Of a stretch of 64,000 bases of DNA, positions 1 through 9,413 are shown in pieces. The stretch's first letter is position 1; each line of letters starts with the position of its first letter. The notes beneath the pieces are model-generated. The model saw only the letters and a list, made by a program, of their open reading frames with translations. It was not told the origin of the DNA and did no database searches. A program made the translations under genes and the position numbers. The stretch is from DASXMT01 sp963803065 (lineage in GTDB: Bacteria; Actinomycetota; Acidimicrobiia; Acidimicrobiales; RAAP-2), in the NCBI GenBank assembly GCA_963803065.1, contig CAWDKW010000009.1:487799-551798 (forward strand). Reading direction: 5' to 3'.

Positions 1-538
1 GTAACGGACCGAAGTCAAGCCGCTCCAGCTCGATACCCACCGAGGTGTGGGCGATCACGTAGTCGCCGTAGAGGATGGTCGGCGTGCGGTAGCGGTCGGC
101 CAGGTCGAAGAGCAGCTGGGTATGGGCGGTCGCCTCTGGGACGTCCTTCGGCGCGAGGGTGATGGTCCGGTAGTCCCCCCAGCCCCCGCCCCGGGTGGCC
201 TGGAAGTAGTCCTGCTGGCCCCGAGCCATGTTGAACACCACCAGGGGCAGCTCGTTCAGGGCCAGCTCGGCGATGCCCTCCTGCATCAGGGCGAGCCCCT
301 GCCCGCACGAGCCCGTGGCCGCCCGCGCCCCGGTGGCGGCGGCCCCGAGGGCCATGTTGACCGCCTCGATCTCGCTGTTGGCGTTGATGCACACCCCGCC
401 GGCCTCGGGGAGCTTGCGGGCCATGTTCTCGAGCAGCTCGGTGAACGGCAGCATGGGGTAGCCGGTGAAGAACCGGCAGCCGGCCAGGATGGCGGCGTCG
501 GCGATGGCATCGCTGCCCTGCATGAGTCGGCGGGTCAT
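1..538 (-). CDS. 2-oxoacid:ferredoxin oxidoreductase, alpha subunit (3' end cut by window)
   Basis: Reading the minus strand from an ATG at 538 gives an uninterrupted frame to base 1 beginning MTRRLMQGSDAIADAAILAG, with the stop outside the window. The sequence carries the POR_N pyrimidine-binding signature (GYPMLPFTELLENMA, then NSEIEAVNMALGAAATGARA and a GSCGQGLALMQEG stretch), as in KorA/VorB-type alpha subunits. These enzymes oxidatively decarboxylate 2-oxoacids to acyl-CoA using ferredoxin. The gamma-subunit gene lies 31 bp upstream in the same direction, so the two are clearly one operon; a TPP-binding beta subunit is expected just beyond base 1. Substrate (pyruvate, 2-oxoglutarate, branched-chain or arylpyruvate) is not determinable. 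Confidence 0.85.
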   Translation of the reverse strand, partial: MTRRLMQGSDAIADAAILAGCRFFTGYPMLPFTELLENMARKLPEAGGVCINANSEIEAVNMALGAAATGARAATGSCGQGLALMQEGIAELALNELPLVVFNMARGQQDYFQATRGGGWGDYRTITLAPKDVPEATAHTQLLFDLADRYRTPTILYGDYVIAHTSVGIELERLDFGPL

Positions 539-569
539 CGGGCCCCGATCTCGTCGGCCATGGCGCGGC

Positions 570-1157
570 TCACGCCACCGGCACCGGTGGCCGCTCGGCC
601 CACGCCGGGGCGGCGAGGGCGGGAACCTGCGCCGCGCCCGCCCGGATGGCCCCCTCGTTGGCCTCGAGGTGCTGCGTGCGGTAGGGGGGCACCAGCTGCC
701 GCATGGCCGCCACCGCGCTGTCCACGCTGACCACCCCGGTCACGGCCACGAAGGCGCCGAGGAGGACGAAGCCGGCGCTCATCGGGCTGCCCAGCTCGGT
801 GGCCAGCTCCCCGGCGCGCACCTCGAACACGGTGGCCCCGGGCACGCCGACGGGCAGGGTGAAGAGCGAGGAGTTCACCACCACCACGGCGCCGGGACGC
901 AGGTTGGGGCGGATGGTCGACCAGTATGAGGGGTCCATGGCGTAGGCCGACCAGGCTGCGGTGGCCACGGGCAGGGCGCGCAGCGGCCCGTCGCCGATGG
1001 TCACCTCGGCGTTGGTCATGCCGCCCCGCATGCCGCCCCCGTAGCGGGGCACGAGCATTACCTGTCGACCCTCGTCGATGGCTGCGGTGGCCAGGGATTT
1101 CGAGGCGATCTGGACCCCCTGACCGCCGACGCCGGTGAACAGGACCTCGCGTTCCAT
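570..1157 (-). CDS. 2-oxoacid:ferredoxin oxidoreductase, gamma subunit
   Basis: A 195-residue protein starting MEREVLFTGVGGQGVQIASK. The GVGGQG nucleotide/CoA-type loop at residues 9-14, followed by PRYGGGMRGGMTNAEVTIGD, is the hallmark of the POR gamma domain of the 2-oxoacid:ferredoxin oxidoreductase family; length is normal for a stand-alone gamma chain. The ATG at 1157 overlaps the stop of the upstream acyl-CoA ligase in an ATGA junction, which sets this start over longer in-frame extensions and indicates translational coupling. The alpha chain follows after 31 bp. The product of the ligase and this oxidoreductase may feed the same CoA-ester pathway; that link is inferred from co-transcription only. 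Confidence 0.88.
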   Translation of the reverse strand: MEREVLFTGVGGQGVQIASKSLATAAIDEGRQVMLVPRYGGGMRGGMTNAEVTIGDGPLRALPVATAAWSAYAMDPSYWSTIRPNLRPGAVVVVNSSLFTLPVGVPGATVFEVRAGELATELGSPMSAGFVLLGAFVAVTGVVSVDSAVAAMRQLVPPYRTQHLEANEGAIRAGAAQVPALAAPAWAERPPVPVA

Positions 1158-2653
1158 CAACCGGCCGCCGAGCCATACTCCCGGGCCAGCCGCGACCGCT
1201 GGATCTGTCCGGTGGCCCCGGTCCGGGGCAGCTGGTCGGCCTGCGCCACCTTTCGGGGGTGCTTGTAGGTGGCCAGCCGGTCGCCGATATGGGCGCGCAG
1301 CTTCTCCGCGCTGGGGGCCGGCCCACCGTCGGCCACGACGACCACGGCGCAGACCACCTCCCCCCACTCGGGGTCGGGGACACCGATCACCGCCACCTCG
1401 ACGAGGCCGGGATACCCGGCCAGGGCCGCCTCCACCTCGACGGGGGCCACCGTCTCCCCTCCCGAGCGGATGACCTCCTTCTTCCGGCCCACGATGGTCA
1501 GGTACCCGTCGTCGTCCCGCTCGGCCAGGTCCCCGGTGTGGTACCACCCGCCCCGGAGCGCCTCGGCCGACTCGTCGGGCAGCCCGAAGTAGCCCGTCAT
1601 CAACCGGTCGCTGGCCAACAGCAGCTCACCGTCGTCGGCCAGCTTGGCCTGGACCCCGGGGATGGGATGGCCGACGCTGCCGGGACGGGAGAACAGGTCG
1701 GCGTCGGACAGGGCGACGGCGCGCGCCGTCTCGGTCGAGCCGTAGTTGACGGTCGTCCGGCTGGACGGGAACCGCTCCTTGATCCCGTGCAGCAGCTCGG
1801 TGGTGACCTGGGATGTGCCCGTCAGGGCCCAGTCGAGGGAGCTGACGTCGGCGGGTCGATCGCAGTCGAGTATCCGACGCCAGACGGCGGGAATGCAGTA
1901 GAGGGTGGCCGCCGACCAGCGCTCGACCGAACCAAGGAGCTCGTCGGCGTCGGCCCGGCGGACGAGGTGGGCGGGCTGGTGGGCCGACCAGGCCATGGTG
2001 GCGAAGTTCCACCCGGCCATGTGGAAGAGCGGGAACATGACCACCTGGCCGCGCCCGCCGCTGGTGGTGTGGGCGGCGGCGCCGGCGTGGGTGCGCAACC
2101 AGGTCGCCCGCTGGGAGACCATCACTCCCTTGGGCTGGCCTGTGCTCCCGCTGGTGAGGAAAATGGTGCAGACGGCCTCCTCGTCCGGGAACGGCACATC
2201 GGGAGCGCGGGCCGACGCGCCCTGGGCCAGCGCGGTCAGGTCGGTCCCGGGCCGGCTCCGCCCCTCCCCCACCGTGGCCAGCGGGATGTCGAGCCCGGCC
2301 ACCAGCTGTTCGGCTCGCTCAGCATGGGCAGGGTCGACGACCAGCAGCCGAGGCGACAGGTACTCCAGTGCCGCGGTGACCTCGTCGTCGCGGTAGGCGG
2401 GATTCAGCGGGGCGAAGGCGACGCCGATCCGGCTGAGCCCGAAGTAGAGGTCGACGCCCTCGAGGGCGGTGTCCGACCACCAGGCCACCCGGTCCCCCGG
2501 CAGGATCCCCAGCCCGAGGAGGGCGTTGGAGGCGCGGTTGGCCCGGCGCTCCACCTCGCCGAAGGTCAGCGTCTGTTCCCCGAGCGTGACGGCCAGGCGG
2601 TGGGGGACCGTCCCGACGGCACAGGTCAGGACGTCGTTGGCAATGAGCGGCAT
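1157..2653 (-). CDS. AMP-dependent acyl-CoA ligase-like protein, A10 lysine replaced
   Basis: A 498-residue member of the ANL adenylating superfamily. The P-loop reads TSGSTGQPKG (about residue 170), the A5 region NYGSTETA and the A8 region GWYHTGD are intact. The C-terminal A10 motif, normally a G-K pair with the adenylation-critical lysine, reads ATGQIQRSRL, so the lysine position is glutamine. The gene at 33907-35331 is a close paralogue with the same change. Function would be acid activation to an acyl-CoA through an acyl-AMP, but with Lys missing the first half-reaction may be weak or replaced by thioesterification only. It heads the operon with the 2-oxoacid:ferredoxin oxidoreductase subunits. 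Confidence 0.85.
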   Translation of the reverse strand: MPLIANDVLTCAVGTVPHRLAVTLGEQTLTFGEVERRANRASNALLGLGILPGDRVAWWSDTALEGVDLYFGLSRIGVAFAPLNPAYRDDEVTAALEYLSPRLLVVDPAHAERAEQLVAGLDIPLATVGEGRSRPGTDLTALAQGASARAPDVPFPDEEAVCTIFLTSGSTGQPKGVMVSQRATWLRTHAGAAAHTTSGGRGQVVMFPLFHMAGWNFATMAWSAHQPAHLVRRADADELLGSVERWSAATLYCIPAVWRRILDCDRPADVSSLDWALTGTSQVTTELLHGIKERFPSSRTTVNYGSTETARAVALSDADLFSRPGSVGHPIPGVQAKLADDGELLLASDRLMTGYFGLPDESAEALRGGWYHTGDLAERDDDGYLTIVGRKKEVIRSGGETVAPVEVEAALAGYPGLVEVAVIGVPDPEWGEVVCAVVVVADGGPAPSAEKLRAHIGDRLATYKHPRKVAQADQLPRTGATGQIQRSRLAREYGSAAG

Positions 2654-2719
2654 GCGCCGCCACCCCCCGCGGGCCGCCAGTACGGGGACCCCTGCATCGT
2701 CGCGGCCATGACCGTCCCT

Positions 2720-2814
2720 CGCTCTGCTCCTCGGCTCTGCTCCTCGGCTCCGGTGCCCGGTAGGCCGGCGTGCCCGGTAGGCCCGGTGCCCGGTGCCCGG
2801 TGCCCGGTGCCCGA
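2720..2814. repeat. Short tandem repeats between two ligase genes
   Basis: Two copies of CTCTGCTCCTCGG are followed by two copies of a 17-bp unit based on TGCCCGGTAGGCC and then a run of four GGTGCCC units. The array lies in the 283-bp gap between the ligases at 1157-2653 and 2937-4493. It is one of the series of repeats at gene borders in this window. Confidence 0.75.
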
Positions 2815-2844
2815 GGTCACGCTACCGACTCGGGCCGCCTCGTT

Positions 2845-2860
2845 CCAAACAGGCGTTTTC
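2845..2860 (-). promoter_or_regulatory. Candidate PsrA-like operator, site 1
   Basis: Minus strand reads GAAAACGCCTGTTTGG: left half GAAAAC, four-base spacer, right half GTT. It lies in the 283-bp gap upstream of the ligase starting at 2653. The left 12 bases are identical to the site at 50313. Confidence 0.5.
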
Positions 2861-2936
2861 GCCGGCTGCGGCAGGCAGGTCTGGCGACCCACCCGGGGCC
2901 GTCATCGGTGGCCCGTCCGGGTGCCCTGGAGCGGAC

Positions 2937-4493
2937 TCAACTCACTGGATCAAACGCCAGGGTCGCCGCCCGGGCCTTGAGCACGGTCCGGTCGGGTTTG
3001 CCCGCCGCCAGCAGCGGGATCTCGTCGACGGGCACCACCAACTCGGGGGTCTTGAACCGGGCCACGCCCTGCTCGGCGAACCAGCGTCGGCACTCGGCCA
3101 CGTCGATCTCCGACCGACCGATGACGAAGGCCACCACCCGCTCCCCCAGCCGGTCGTCGGGGCGGCCGACCACGACGGCCTGGGCGATCCCGGGATGGAG
3201 CTCGAGGGACCGTTCCACTTCGGCCGAGGAGATGTTCTCTCCGCCCCGGATGATCAGCTCCTTTATCCGGCCGGTGATGGTCAGCCAACCCTGGTCGTCG
3301 AGGATCCCGAGGTCGCCGCTGCGGAACCAGCCACGGTAGGTGGCGGCCGACGTCTCCGAGCGCTCCGCGTACCCGGCGAACAGCTCGGGCCCCCGGATCA
3401 GGACCTCCCCCGCCTCCCCGGCCGGCCGCGGGCGCCCGGTGGCCGGGTCAGCGACGAGGAGCTCGGCCCGTCCCACCGCCCGGCCGTCGGTGGTCCGGCA
3501 CCGTTCCTGGGGGTCGTGGTTGCTGCAGGTGGAGACGGTCGGCGCCTCGGTCGATCCGTAGCTGCGCTTGACGATGGCCCCCAGTCCCTCGTGGGCCGCC
3601 TCGATGAACGCTGGGCTCACGCCCATCATCCCGCTCGACACCACTCGCATGCTTGCCACCGTGGCCGGGCTGAAGCCCGGTGCCTCCATGATGGCCGTGA
3701 ACATGGTCGGGGGCCCGATCATGAAGCTGATGCGCTCCTCGCCCATCAGGCGAATCCCCCGTTCGACGTCCCACCGCTCCATGAGCACGGTGCGCATGGC
3801 TGCAGTACCGGGGACCAGGATGCCGTTCAGCAGCCCGGAGACATGGGCCAGCGGTGCCGGCATCAGGACGGCGTCACCCCCGGTCAAGCCATGCACCCCG
3901 GTCATGGTGAGCGACTTGTAGGCCAGGCCCCGGTGGGTGTGGAGCACCGCCTTGGGCTGTCCGGTCGACCCGGAGGTGAAGATGACCACGGCCAGGTCGG
4001 ACGGGTGGTTGGGGCTCACGTGCACCGGGGGCCCGGCCATCAGCTGGTCGAACCGGGTGTCGCCGCCACGCACGAGGACGACACCGTCCCGCCCGGCCAG
4101 CGGAAGGGCCGACGACGCCAGCGCAACTGCTGGCTCGAGCACTTCGACCATGTGCTCCACCTCGGCCGTCCCCATCTGGTGGTGGAGCGGCGCAGCCACC
4201 GCCCCGCACCGCCAACAGGCCCGAAAGAGCACGAGCGCCTCGTACCAGTTGGGCAGCTGCCAGGTCACGACGTGGCCGCGGCGGACGCCGAGCCTCCGCA
4301 GGCCGCCGGCCACTCCGGCCACCATGCGCTCCAGCTGGTCTGCGTCGATCCGGCGCTTGCCGTCGACCACGGCCGGCCCGGCGCCGACCGGGCGCGACGT
4401 GATCAGGGTGTCGAGCGTCGGCACGTCCCAGGCGCCCTGTGGTTGCCGGTACCGGGCGGCCCCCGGGGCCCGGTAGGTCGTTCGGAGCTTCAT
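2937..4493 (-). CDS. AMP-dependent acyl-CoA ligase
   Basis: A 518-residue ANL-superfamily enzyme that would activate a carboxylic acid to its CoA thioester with ATP. Visible motifs: P-loop TSGSTGQPKA near residue 174, A5 KRSYGSTEAPT, A8 GWFRSGD, the hinge GRIKELIIRGGENIS, and an intact A10 lysine in LLAAGKPDRTVL near the C terminus. Unlike the paralogue at 1157-2653 the catalytic lysine is present. It is separated from that gene by 283 bp containing tandem repeats and an operator-like motif, so it may be a separate unit. Substrate class unknown; the divergent partner across 4493-4656 is an LLM oxidoreductase. No good Shine-Dalgarno precedes the ATG at 4493. Confidence 0.87.
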   Translation of the reverse strand: MKLRTTYRAPGAARYRQPQGAWDVPTLDTLITSRPVGAGPAVVDGKRRIDADQLERMVAGVAGGLRRLGVRRGHVVTWQLPNWYEALVLFRACWRCGAVAAPLHHQMGTAEVEHMVEVLEPAVALASSALPLAGRDGVVLVRGGDTRFDQLMAGPPVHVSPNHPSDLAVVIFTSGSTGQPKAVLHTHRGLAYKSLTMTGVHGLTGGDAVLMPAPLAHVSGLLNGILVPGTAAMRTVLMERWDVERGIRLMGEERISFMIGPPTMFTAIMEAPGFSPATVASMRVVSSGMMGVSPAFIEAAHEGLGAIVKRSYGSTEAPTVSTCSNHDPQERCRTTDGRAVGRAELLVADPATGRPRPAGEAGEVLIRGPELFAGYAERSETSAATYRGWFRSGDLGILDDQGWLTITGRIKELIIRGGENISSAEVERSLELHPGIAQAVVVGRPDDRLGERVVAFVIGRSEIDVAECRRWFAEQGVARFKTPELVVPVDEIPLLAAGKPDRTVLKARAATLAFDPVS

Positions 4494-4561
4494 GAGGCTG
4501 ACGACACTACCGGCGGGACCGCGAAGGCGGCGAGACGTGCATCTCGCTCCGCCCGGAGCGA

Positions 4562-4576
4562 GAGAACCGCGGTGCT
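4562..4576 (+). promoter_or_regulatory. Weak PsrA-like operator candidate between divergent genes
   Basis: GAGAACCGCGGTGCT resembles the GAAAAC-N4-GTT pattern seen elsewhere (compare GAAAACGGGCGTGAT at 56883) and sits between the divergent starts at 4493 and 4656. One mismatch in the left half makes it a weaker candidate. Confidence 0.25.
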
Positions 4577-4655
4577 AGCGTCGCCCCGTCCCGATCGGGC
4601 GGCCGGTCCCGGTCGCGCCAGAGGGACACAACCGGTCCGGTGAGAAGGAGAGAGC

Positions 4656-5577
4656 GTGGCTACTCGGGTCGACGCGACGCAGCGACCGTTGCGGGTGGGC
4701 ATCACCACCCCGGTGCTCACCATGCTGCCCGACGCCCACGCCTCCTGGGAGGCGGAAGGCTCGATCAACGACGTCGCCACCCTGGCCAAGGTGGCCGACC
4801 GGCTCGGCTACTCCCACCTGACCTGCAGCGAGCACGTCGTCGTTCCCACCGAGATTGCCGCTCGTGCGGGGAAGCCGCTACTGGGACCCCCTGGCCACCT
4901 TCGGGTACCTGGGCGCGGTGACCACCCGGATCCGCTTCAGCACCAACGTTCTCGTCCTCGGTTACCACCACCCGCTCGAGATCGCCAAGCGGTACGGCAC
5001 CCTCGACCAGGTGACCGGGGGCCGGGTGATCCTGGGGCTGGGCGTCGGCTCGCTCCGGGAGGAGTTCGAGCTCCTCGGGGCCGCGTTCGACGACCGCGGT
5101 CCCCGGGCCGACGACGCCCTGTCGGCCCTCCGGGCCGCGCTGTCCAACCCGCTCCCCGAGTACGCCGGTCCCTACTACCGGTTCTCCGGCATGGCCGTGG
5201 ACCCCTGCGCCCGTCAGCCGGTGGTGCCGCTGTGGATCGGTGGTCGGACGGCCCGGTCCCTCCGTCGCGCCGTCGAGCTGGGGGACGGATGGGTGCCCTT
5301 CGGGCTCCGGACCGCCGAGATGGGCGCCATGGTCGCCGCCGCTCGACAGACTGCGGCCTGGGCTGCTCGCACGAGCCCCTTGGAGGTCATCTTGTCGAAC
5401 GGCCGGCCGGTGGACCCCGCCGGCGATCCCGACGGCGCCCGCCGGATGGTCGACACGCTCGTCGAGGCCGGCGCCACCGGCCTGCAACTGCGGTTCGTGC
5501 ACCACTCCCTGCCTCACTACCTGGAGCAGCTCGAGGCGATGGCCGAGCTCCTCTCCCTGGCCGATCAGCTCGTCTGA
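4656..5577 (+). pseudogene. F420-dependent LLM-class oxidoreductase, interrupted by a frameshift
   Basis: Two overlapping frames together make one luciferase-like monooxygenase-fold protein of about 306 residues. The first (from GTG 4656, preceded by AAGGAGAGA) ends its sensible sequence at VVVPTEIAARAG; the second continues with SRYWDPLATFGYLGAVTTRIRF. Removing one G from the GGGG run at 4868-4871 joins them into a normal family sequence, including the typical DQVTGGRVILGLGVG segment. These enzymes use reduced F420 or flavin to oxidise or reduce small substrates. The break is either a real +1 mutation or a homopolymer error in the assembly; the second seems more likely because both halves are well preserved. 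The SDR and P450 genes follow on the same strand. Confidence 0.8.
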
Positions 5578-5693
5578 GCTGGGCCGCCGTCGCCGCGTCC
5601 TGGGCGGCCGAGTCCGATCATGGCGCTTCCTCCCAGCCGCTACCATCCTCTCGCTGACGGGCCTGCCGCAGCAGGCGCAGAAGGATGGGGGAC

Positions 5694-6467
5694 ATGGCCG
5701 ATCTGAAGGGACATCGCATCCTGATCGTGGGAGCGTCGTCGGGCATCGGTCGGTCGGTCGGCCTCCAGGCCGCGGCAGCCGGAGCCGACGTGGCCTTCGC
5801 GGCGCGCCGGACCGACCGGCTGGAAGCCGCCGTGTCCGAGGCCGGGGGCCGCGCCCTCGCCATCCGATGCGACGTCCGCAACGACGAGCACTGCGCCGAG
5901 GCCGTGGCCCGGACGGTCGACCGCTTCGGTGGCCTGGACGCCGTGGTCTACGGCGCCGGGACCTCGCCGCTCACCCGCAGCCACGACGCCACCGGCGACG
6001 TGTGGCGCGAGCTGCTCGAGACCAACGTGATCGGGGCATCACAGGTGGCCCGGGCCGCCCTCCCCCACCTGGAGGCGTCGGGCGGTCGCCTCGTGTTCCT
6101 CGGGTCGAGCTCGGTCGGCCGGCCCTACCCGGGACTCGTTCCCTATACGACGACCAAGGCCGCGCTCCACGAGATGGCCCGGGGGTTGCGGGGAGAGTAC
6201 CCCTGGCTCCGGGTGACCACGTTCATCGTCGGACCGACCATGACCGAGTTCGCCGACCGCTGGGACCCGCTCCTGACCGGGGAGATGTTCGACCGCTGGT
6301 CGGCGGAGGGCTACCCGGCGGCCGGTGCGGTCATGACCGTCGAGGACATGGCCGAACAGGTGCTCCGGGTCCTGGCCAGCGGCGCACGGATCGAAGAGAT
6401 CCTGGTCATGCCGGACAACCCTCCCGCCGCCCCTGGTCATGCCGCTCCGAGCGGGGACGGGCCCTGA
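5694..6467 (+). CDS. Short-chain dehydrogenase/reductase (SDR)
   Basis: A classical SDR of 257 residues with the Rossmann dinucleotide motif GASSGIG near the N terminus, a catalytic Ser in LGSSSVG and the active-site YTTTK. It would oxidise or reduce a hydroxyl/keto group with NAD(P)H. The ATG at 5694 is preferred over one at 5685 because GGGGGAC lies directly in front of it; both are in frame. It sits between an LLM oxidoreductase and a P450, consistent with sequential oxidation of one substrate. The specific substrate cannot be predicted. Confidence 0.88.
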   Translation: MADLKGHRILIVGASSGIGRSVGLQAAAAGADVAFAARRTDRLEAAVSEAGGRALAIRCDVRNDEHCAEAVARTVDRFGGLDAVVYGAGTSPLTRSHDATGDVWRELLETNVIGASQVARAALPHLEASGGRLVFLGSSSVGRPYPGLVPYTTTKAALHEMARGLRGEYPWLRVTTFIVGPTMTEFADRWDPLLTGEMFDRWSAEGYPAAGAVMTVEDMAEQVLRVLASGARIEEILVMPDNPPAAPGHAAPSGDGP

Positions 6468-6517
6468 TCGGGAGCATGGTCGTTCTCTCAACGGGTACCA
6501 TGCGGGCAGGTGGACCT

Positions 6518-6553
6518 GATCCATTTTGATCATCCATTTTGATCATCCATGAA
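6518..6553. repeat. Direct repeats upstream of P450
   Basis: The 13-bp unit GATCATCCATTTT occurs about two and a half times just ahead of the P450 gene. The stretch is unusually AT-rich for this sequence and may hold promoter elements or a repeated regulator site. Confidence 0.6.
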
Positions 6554-6595
6554 TCGTTGATCGTCCGTGAATGGACCGACCCGGGGAGGGACTGT

Positions 6596-7819
6596 ATGTC
6601 CGATGTCGCAGTGAGCGAGGCGCCGCTCGAGTTCGATCCGTTCTCGGACGAGTACTTCGACAGCCCCTACGACCTGTACCGGCGCATGCGCGACGAGTCA
6701 CCGGTCTACTTCAACGAGAAGTACGGCTTCTGGGCCCTGTTCCGCCACGAGGACGTCAGCGCCGCCCACAAGGACTGGCAGACCTTCTCGAGCAGCCATG
6801 GCGTCGACCTGTCCACCCTGAACACCGACCCCGAGGTCATCAAGATGTACCGGTCCATCATCATGATGGACCCTCCCGAGCACGATCGGCTCCGGGCTCT
6901 GGTCAGCCGGGTGTTCACCCCCCGGGCCGTCGGCGCGCTCGAGCCCATGGTCCGAGAGGTCATCCAGTCCTTTCTCGCCCCCTTCGACGACGCCGACTCC
7001 TTCGACGCCGTCGCCGACTTCAGCGCCCCGTTCCCGGTCGAGATCATCTCCCGGATGCTGGGCGTGCCCGAGGGCGAGCGACAGCAGATCCGCCACTGGC
7101 TGGACCTGTCGCTCCACCGCGAGCCGGGGCAGATGGACCCGACCCCCGAGGGGGTCCAGGCCGGCATCGATGGGGGCCTCTACTGGTACCAGCTGGCCGA
7201 CGAGAAGCGGCGCAACCCGGGCGACGACATGATCAGCCGCCTGACCCAGGTGGAGGTGGACCGGGGCGACGGCGAGATGACCCGGCTCGACAACGAGGAG
7301 ATCGCCGGGTTCGCCAGCCTCCTCGGGGGGGCCGGGGCCGAGACGGTGACCAAGCTGGTGGGGAACGCCGTCGTCCTCTTCCACCGCAACCCGGGCGAGT
7401 ACCAAAAGGTGGTCGACGACCCCACCAAGATTCCCACTGCCGTGGAGGAGATCCTTCGCTACTACCCGCCGTCGCAGTACCAGGGCCGGTTCTCGATGAG
7501 GGACTCGGTCTACAGCGGGGTCAACGTCCCGGCCGGTTACCCCACCATTCTGATCACGGGCTCGGCCACCCGGGACGAGCGCTTCTACGAGAACCCCGAC
7601 ACCTTCGACGTCGACCGGACCCCGAGCCTGGCCCTCGGGCTCGGCTACGGCATCCACAGCTGTCTGGGGGCGGCCCTGGCCCGTATGGAGAGCCGCATCG
7701 CCGTCGAGGAGCTGGCCCGGCGCTGGCCGCACTTCGAAGTCGACGAGGCCGGCACCACCCGGGTCCACATGTCGAACGTGGCCGGCTACGGCAACGTCCC
7801 CGTGCACCGGACCAGCTGA
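6596..7819 (+). CDS. Cytochrome P450
   Basis: A soluble class I bacterial P450 of 407 residues. The I-helix motif GGAGAETVT, the ExxR pair in EEILR and the haem-binding loop LGYGIHSCLG (Cys near residue 355) are all present. It would hydroxylate a hydrophobic substrate using electrons from a ferredoxin; the small 3Fe-4S ferredoxin at 17796 is the only candidate partner in the window. Start chosen at ATG 6596, which has GGGAGGGAC in front; in-frame codons back to 6539 look like upstream DNA. Convergent with the ligase ending at 7845, with only 25 bp between. Confidence 0.93.
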   Translation: MSDVAVSEAPLEFDPFSDEYFDSPYDLYRRMRDESPVYFNEKYGFWALFRHEDVSAAHKDWQTFSSSHGVDLSTLNTDPEVIKMYRSIIMMDPPEHDRLRALVSRVFTPRAVGALEPMVREVIQSFLAPFDDADSFDAVADFSAPFPVEIISRMLGVPEGERQQIRHWLDLSLHREPGQMDPTPEGVQAGIDGGLYWYQLADEKRRNPGDDMISRLTQVEVDRGDGEMTRLDNEEIAGFASLLGGAGAETVTKLVGNAVVLFHRNPGEYQKVVDDPTKIPTAVEEILRYYPPSQYQGRFSMRDSVYSGVNVPAGYPTILITGSATRDERFYENPDTFDVDRTPSLALGLGYGIHSCLGAALARMESRIAVEELARRWPHFEVDEAGTTRVHMSNVAGYGNVPVHRTS

Positions 7820-7844
7820 CGCCGATCTGGACCGGGCTCGGTCC

Positions 7845-9401
7845 TCACGACACCCGGGTCGACCGCCCTGCCCAGTAGCGGTCCCGCACCGCCCCCTTGT
7901 ACAGCTTGCCGTTGTCCAGCCGGGGCAGCTCGGGGTCGAAGTCGAAGGAGCGGGGACGCTTGTACCCGGCCAGCCGGCCCTCGCACCACGCCTGCAGCTC
8001 GGCAGCGAGCGCATCGGTGGCCTCCTCCCAACGCACCGGTTGGACCACCGCCTTCACCTCTTCACCCATGTCGTCGTTGGGTACGCCGAAGACGGCCACG
8101 TCGAGGACCCGGGGGTGGGCGAGGAGCACGTCCTCGATCTCCTGGGGGTAGATGTTGACCCCACCCGAGACGATCGTGAACGCCCGCCGGTCGGTCAGGT
8201 AGAGATAGCCCTCCTCGTCCACCCGCCCGATGTCGCCCAGCGTGCGCCAGGTCGGCTGGTCGGGATGCTGGGCCCCGCTCGTCTTGGCCGAGTCGCCGTG
8301 GTACTCGAAGCTGGCTTCGGGGTCCTCGAAGTAGACGGCGCCGATCTCGCCGGTCGGGAGCTCTTCGCCGCGGTCGTCGCAGATGTGGATGGTCGCACCC
8401 CGGGCCGGGCGACCCACCGACCCCTTGTGGGCCAACCACTCCTCCGAGGTGATCGATGTGCTGCCGATGTTCTCGGTCCCGGCGTAGTACTCGTCGAGGA
8501 TCGGGCCCCACCAGGCGATCATCTGCTCTTTCACCCGGACCGGGCACGGCGCGGCGGCGTGGGTCGCCACCCGCAGGCTCGAGAGGTCGTATCCCCTCTG
8601 CTCCTCCTCGGGCAGCTTCAGCATGCGGACGAACATGGTGGGCACCCACTGGCTGTGGGTGACCCGCTCCCGCTCGATGAGGGCGAGGGCGCCGGCAGGG
8701 TCGAACCGCTCCATGACCACCACGGTGCCGCCCACGCTGTGGACGCCCAGGGAGACCCGCAGGGGGGCAGCGTGGTACAGGGGCCCGGGGCTGAGGAAGA
8801 CCATCCCCTCGCCGAACCCGTAGCGGGCCCGGCTGTGCTCCCCGATCTCCCACTCGCCGAGGGGCGAGTCCTCGGGGGGGAGCGGGAACTTGATCCCCTT
8901 GGGCTGCCCGGTGGTGCCCGAGCTGTAGAGCATGACCATCCCCCGCACCTCGACGTCGAGGGGCTCGATCGACTGTGCGGCCGTCTCGTCCTCGTAGGAC
9001 CGGTGGCCGGGTCGAACCCCGTCGACCATGAACCGGTGCTCCACGGCAGGGGTCAGGGCGCGCAGCTCGTCGGCCACCGAGGCCAGGGCGCCGCTGGTGA
9101 CCAGCACTGTCGCTCCGCAGTCGTTCACGATGGACGCCGCTTCGGCCGCGGTGAGATGCGAGTTCACCGCGGTCACGTACAGGCCCGAGCGCATGCCGGC
9201 CCACACCAACTCGAAGTACGTGGGGTGGTTCTCCATCATCACCGCGTAGTGGTCGCCCCGACGGAGGCCGAGCCCCCAGAGGAGCCGGGCGAACTGGTTC
9301 GACCGCTGGTCGAGCTCCCGATAGGAGACGACCCGACCAGAACCGCCCATGACCACCGCGGCCCGGTCCGGTGCGGTTGCGGCAAAGTCCCCGACGAACA
9401 T
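7845..9401 (-). CDS. AMP-dependent acyl-CoA ligase (fatty-acyl-CoA synthase type)
   Basis: A 518-residue ANL enzyme with P-loop SSGTTGQPKG near residue 167, A5 segment YYAGTENIG, A8 WRTLGDIGRVDEEGYLYL and A10 RLDNGKLYKGAV with the catalytic lysine in place. The sequence around the A5 region resembles fatty-acyl-CoA synthases of actinobacterial lipid and sterol side-chain catabolism, though the substrate is not fixed by it. It is third in an operon after a ligase and a crotonase (12-bp gap to the crotonase), with GGGAG before the ATG at 9401. Two ligases flanking a crotonase suggest handling of more than one acid from the same degradation route. Confidence 0.88.
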   Translation of the reverse strand: MFVGDFAATAPDRAAVVMGGSGRVVSYRELDQRSNQFARLLWGLGLRRGDHYAVMMENHPTYFELVWAGMRSGLYVTAVNSHLTAAEAASIVNDCGATVLVTSGALASVADELRALTPAVEHRFMVDGVRPGHRSYEDETAAQSIEPLDVEVRGMVMLYSSGTTGQPKGIKFPLPPEDSPLGEWEIGEHSRARYGFGEGMVFLSPGPLYHAAPLRVSLGVHSVGGTVVVMERFDPAGALALIERERVTHSQWVPTMFVRMLKLPEEEQRGYDLSSLRVATHAAAPCPVRVKEQMIAWWGPILDEYYAGTENIGSTSITSEEWLAHKGSVGRPARGATIHICDDRGEELPTGEIGAVYFEDPEASFEYHGDSAKTSGAQHPDQPTWRTLGDIGRVDEEGYLYLTDRRAFTIVSGGVNIYPQEIEDVLLAHPRVLDVAVFGVPNDDMGEEVKAVVQPVRWEEATDALAAELQAWCEGRLAGYKRPRSFDFDPELPRLDNGKLYKGAVRDRYWAGRSTRVS

Positions 9402-9413
9402 GGTTGCTCCCGC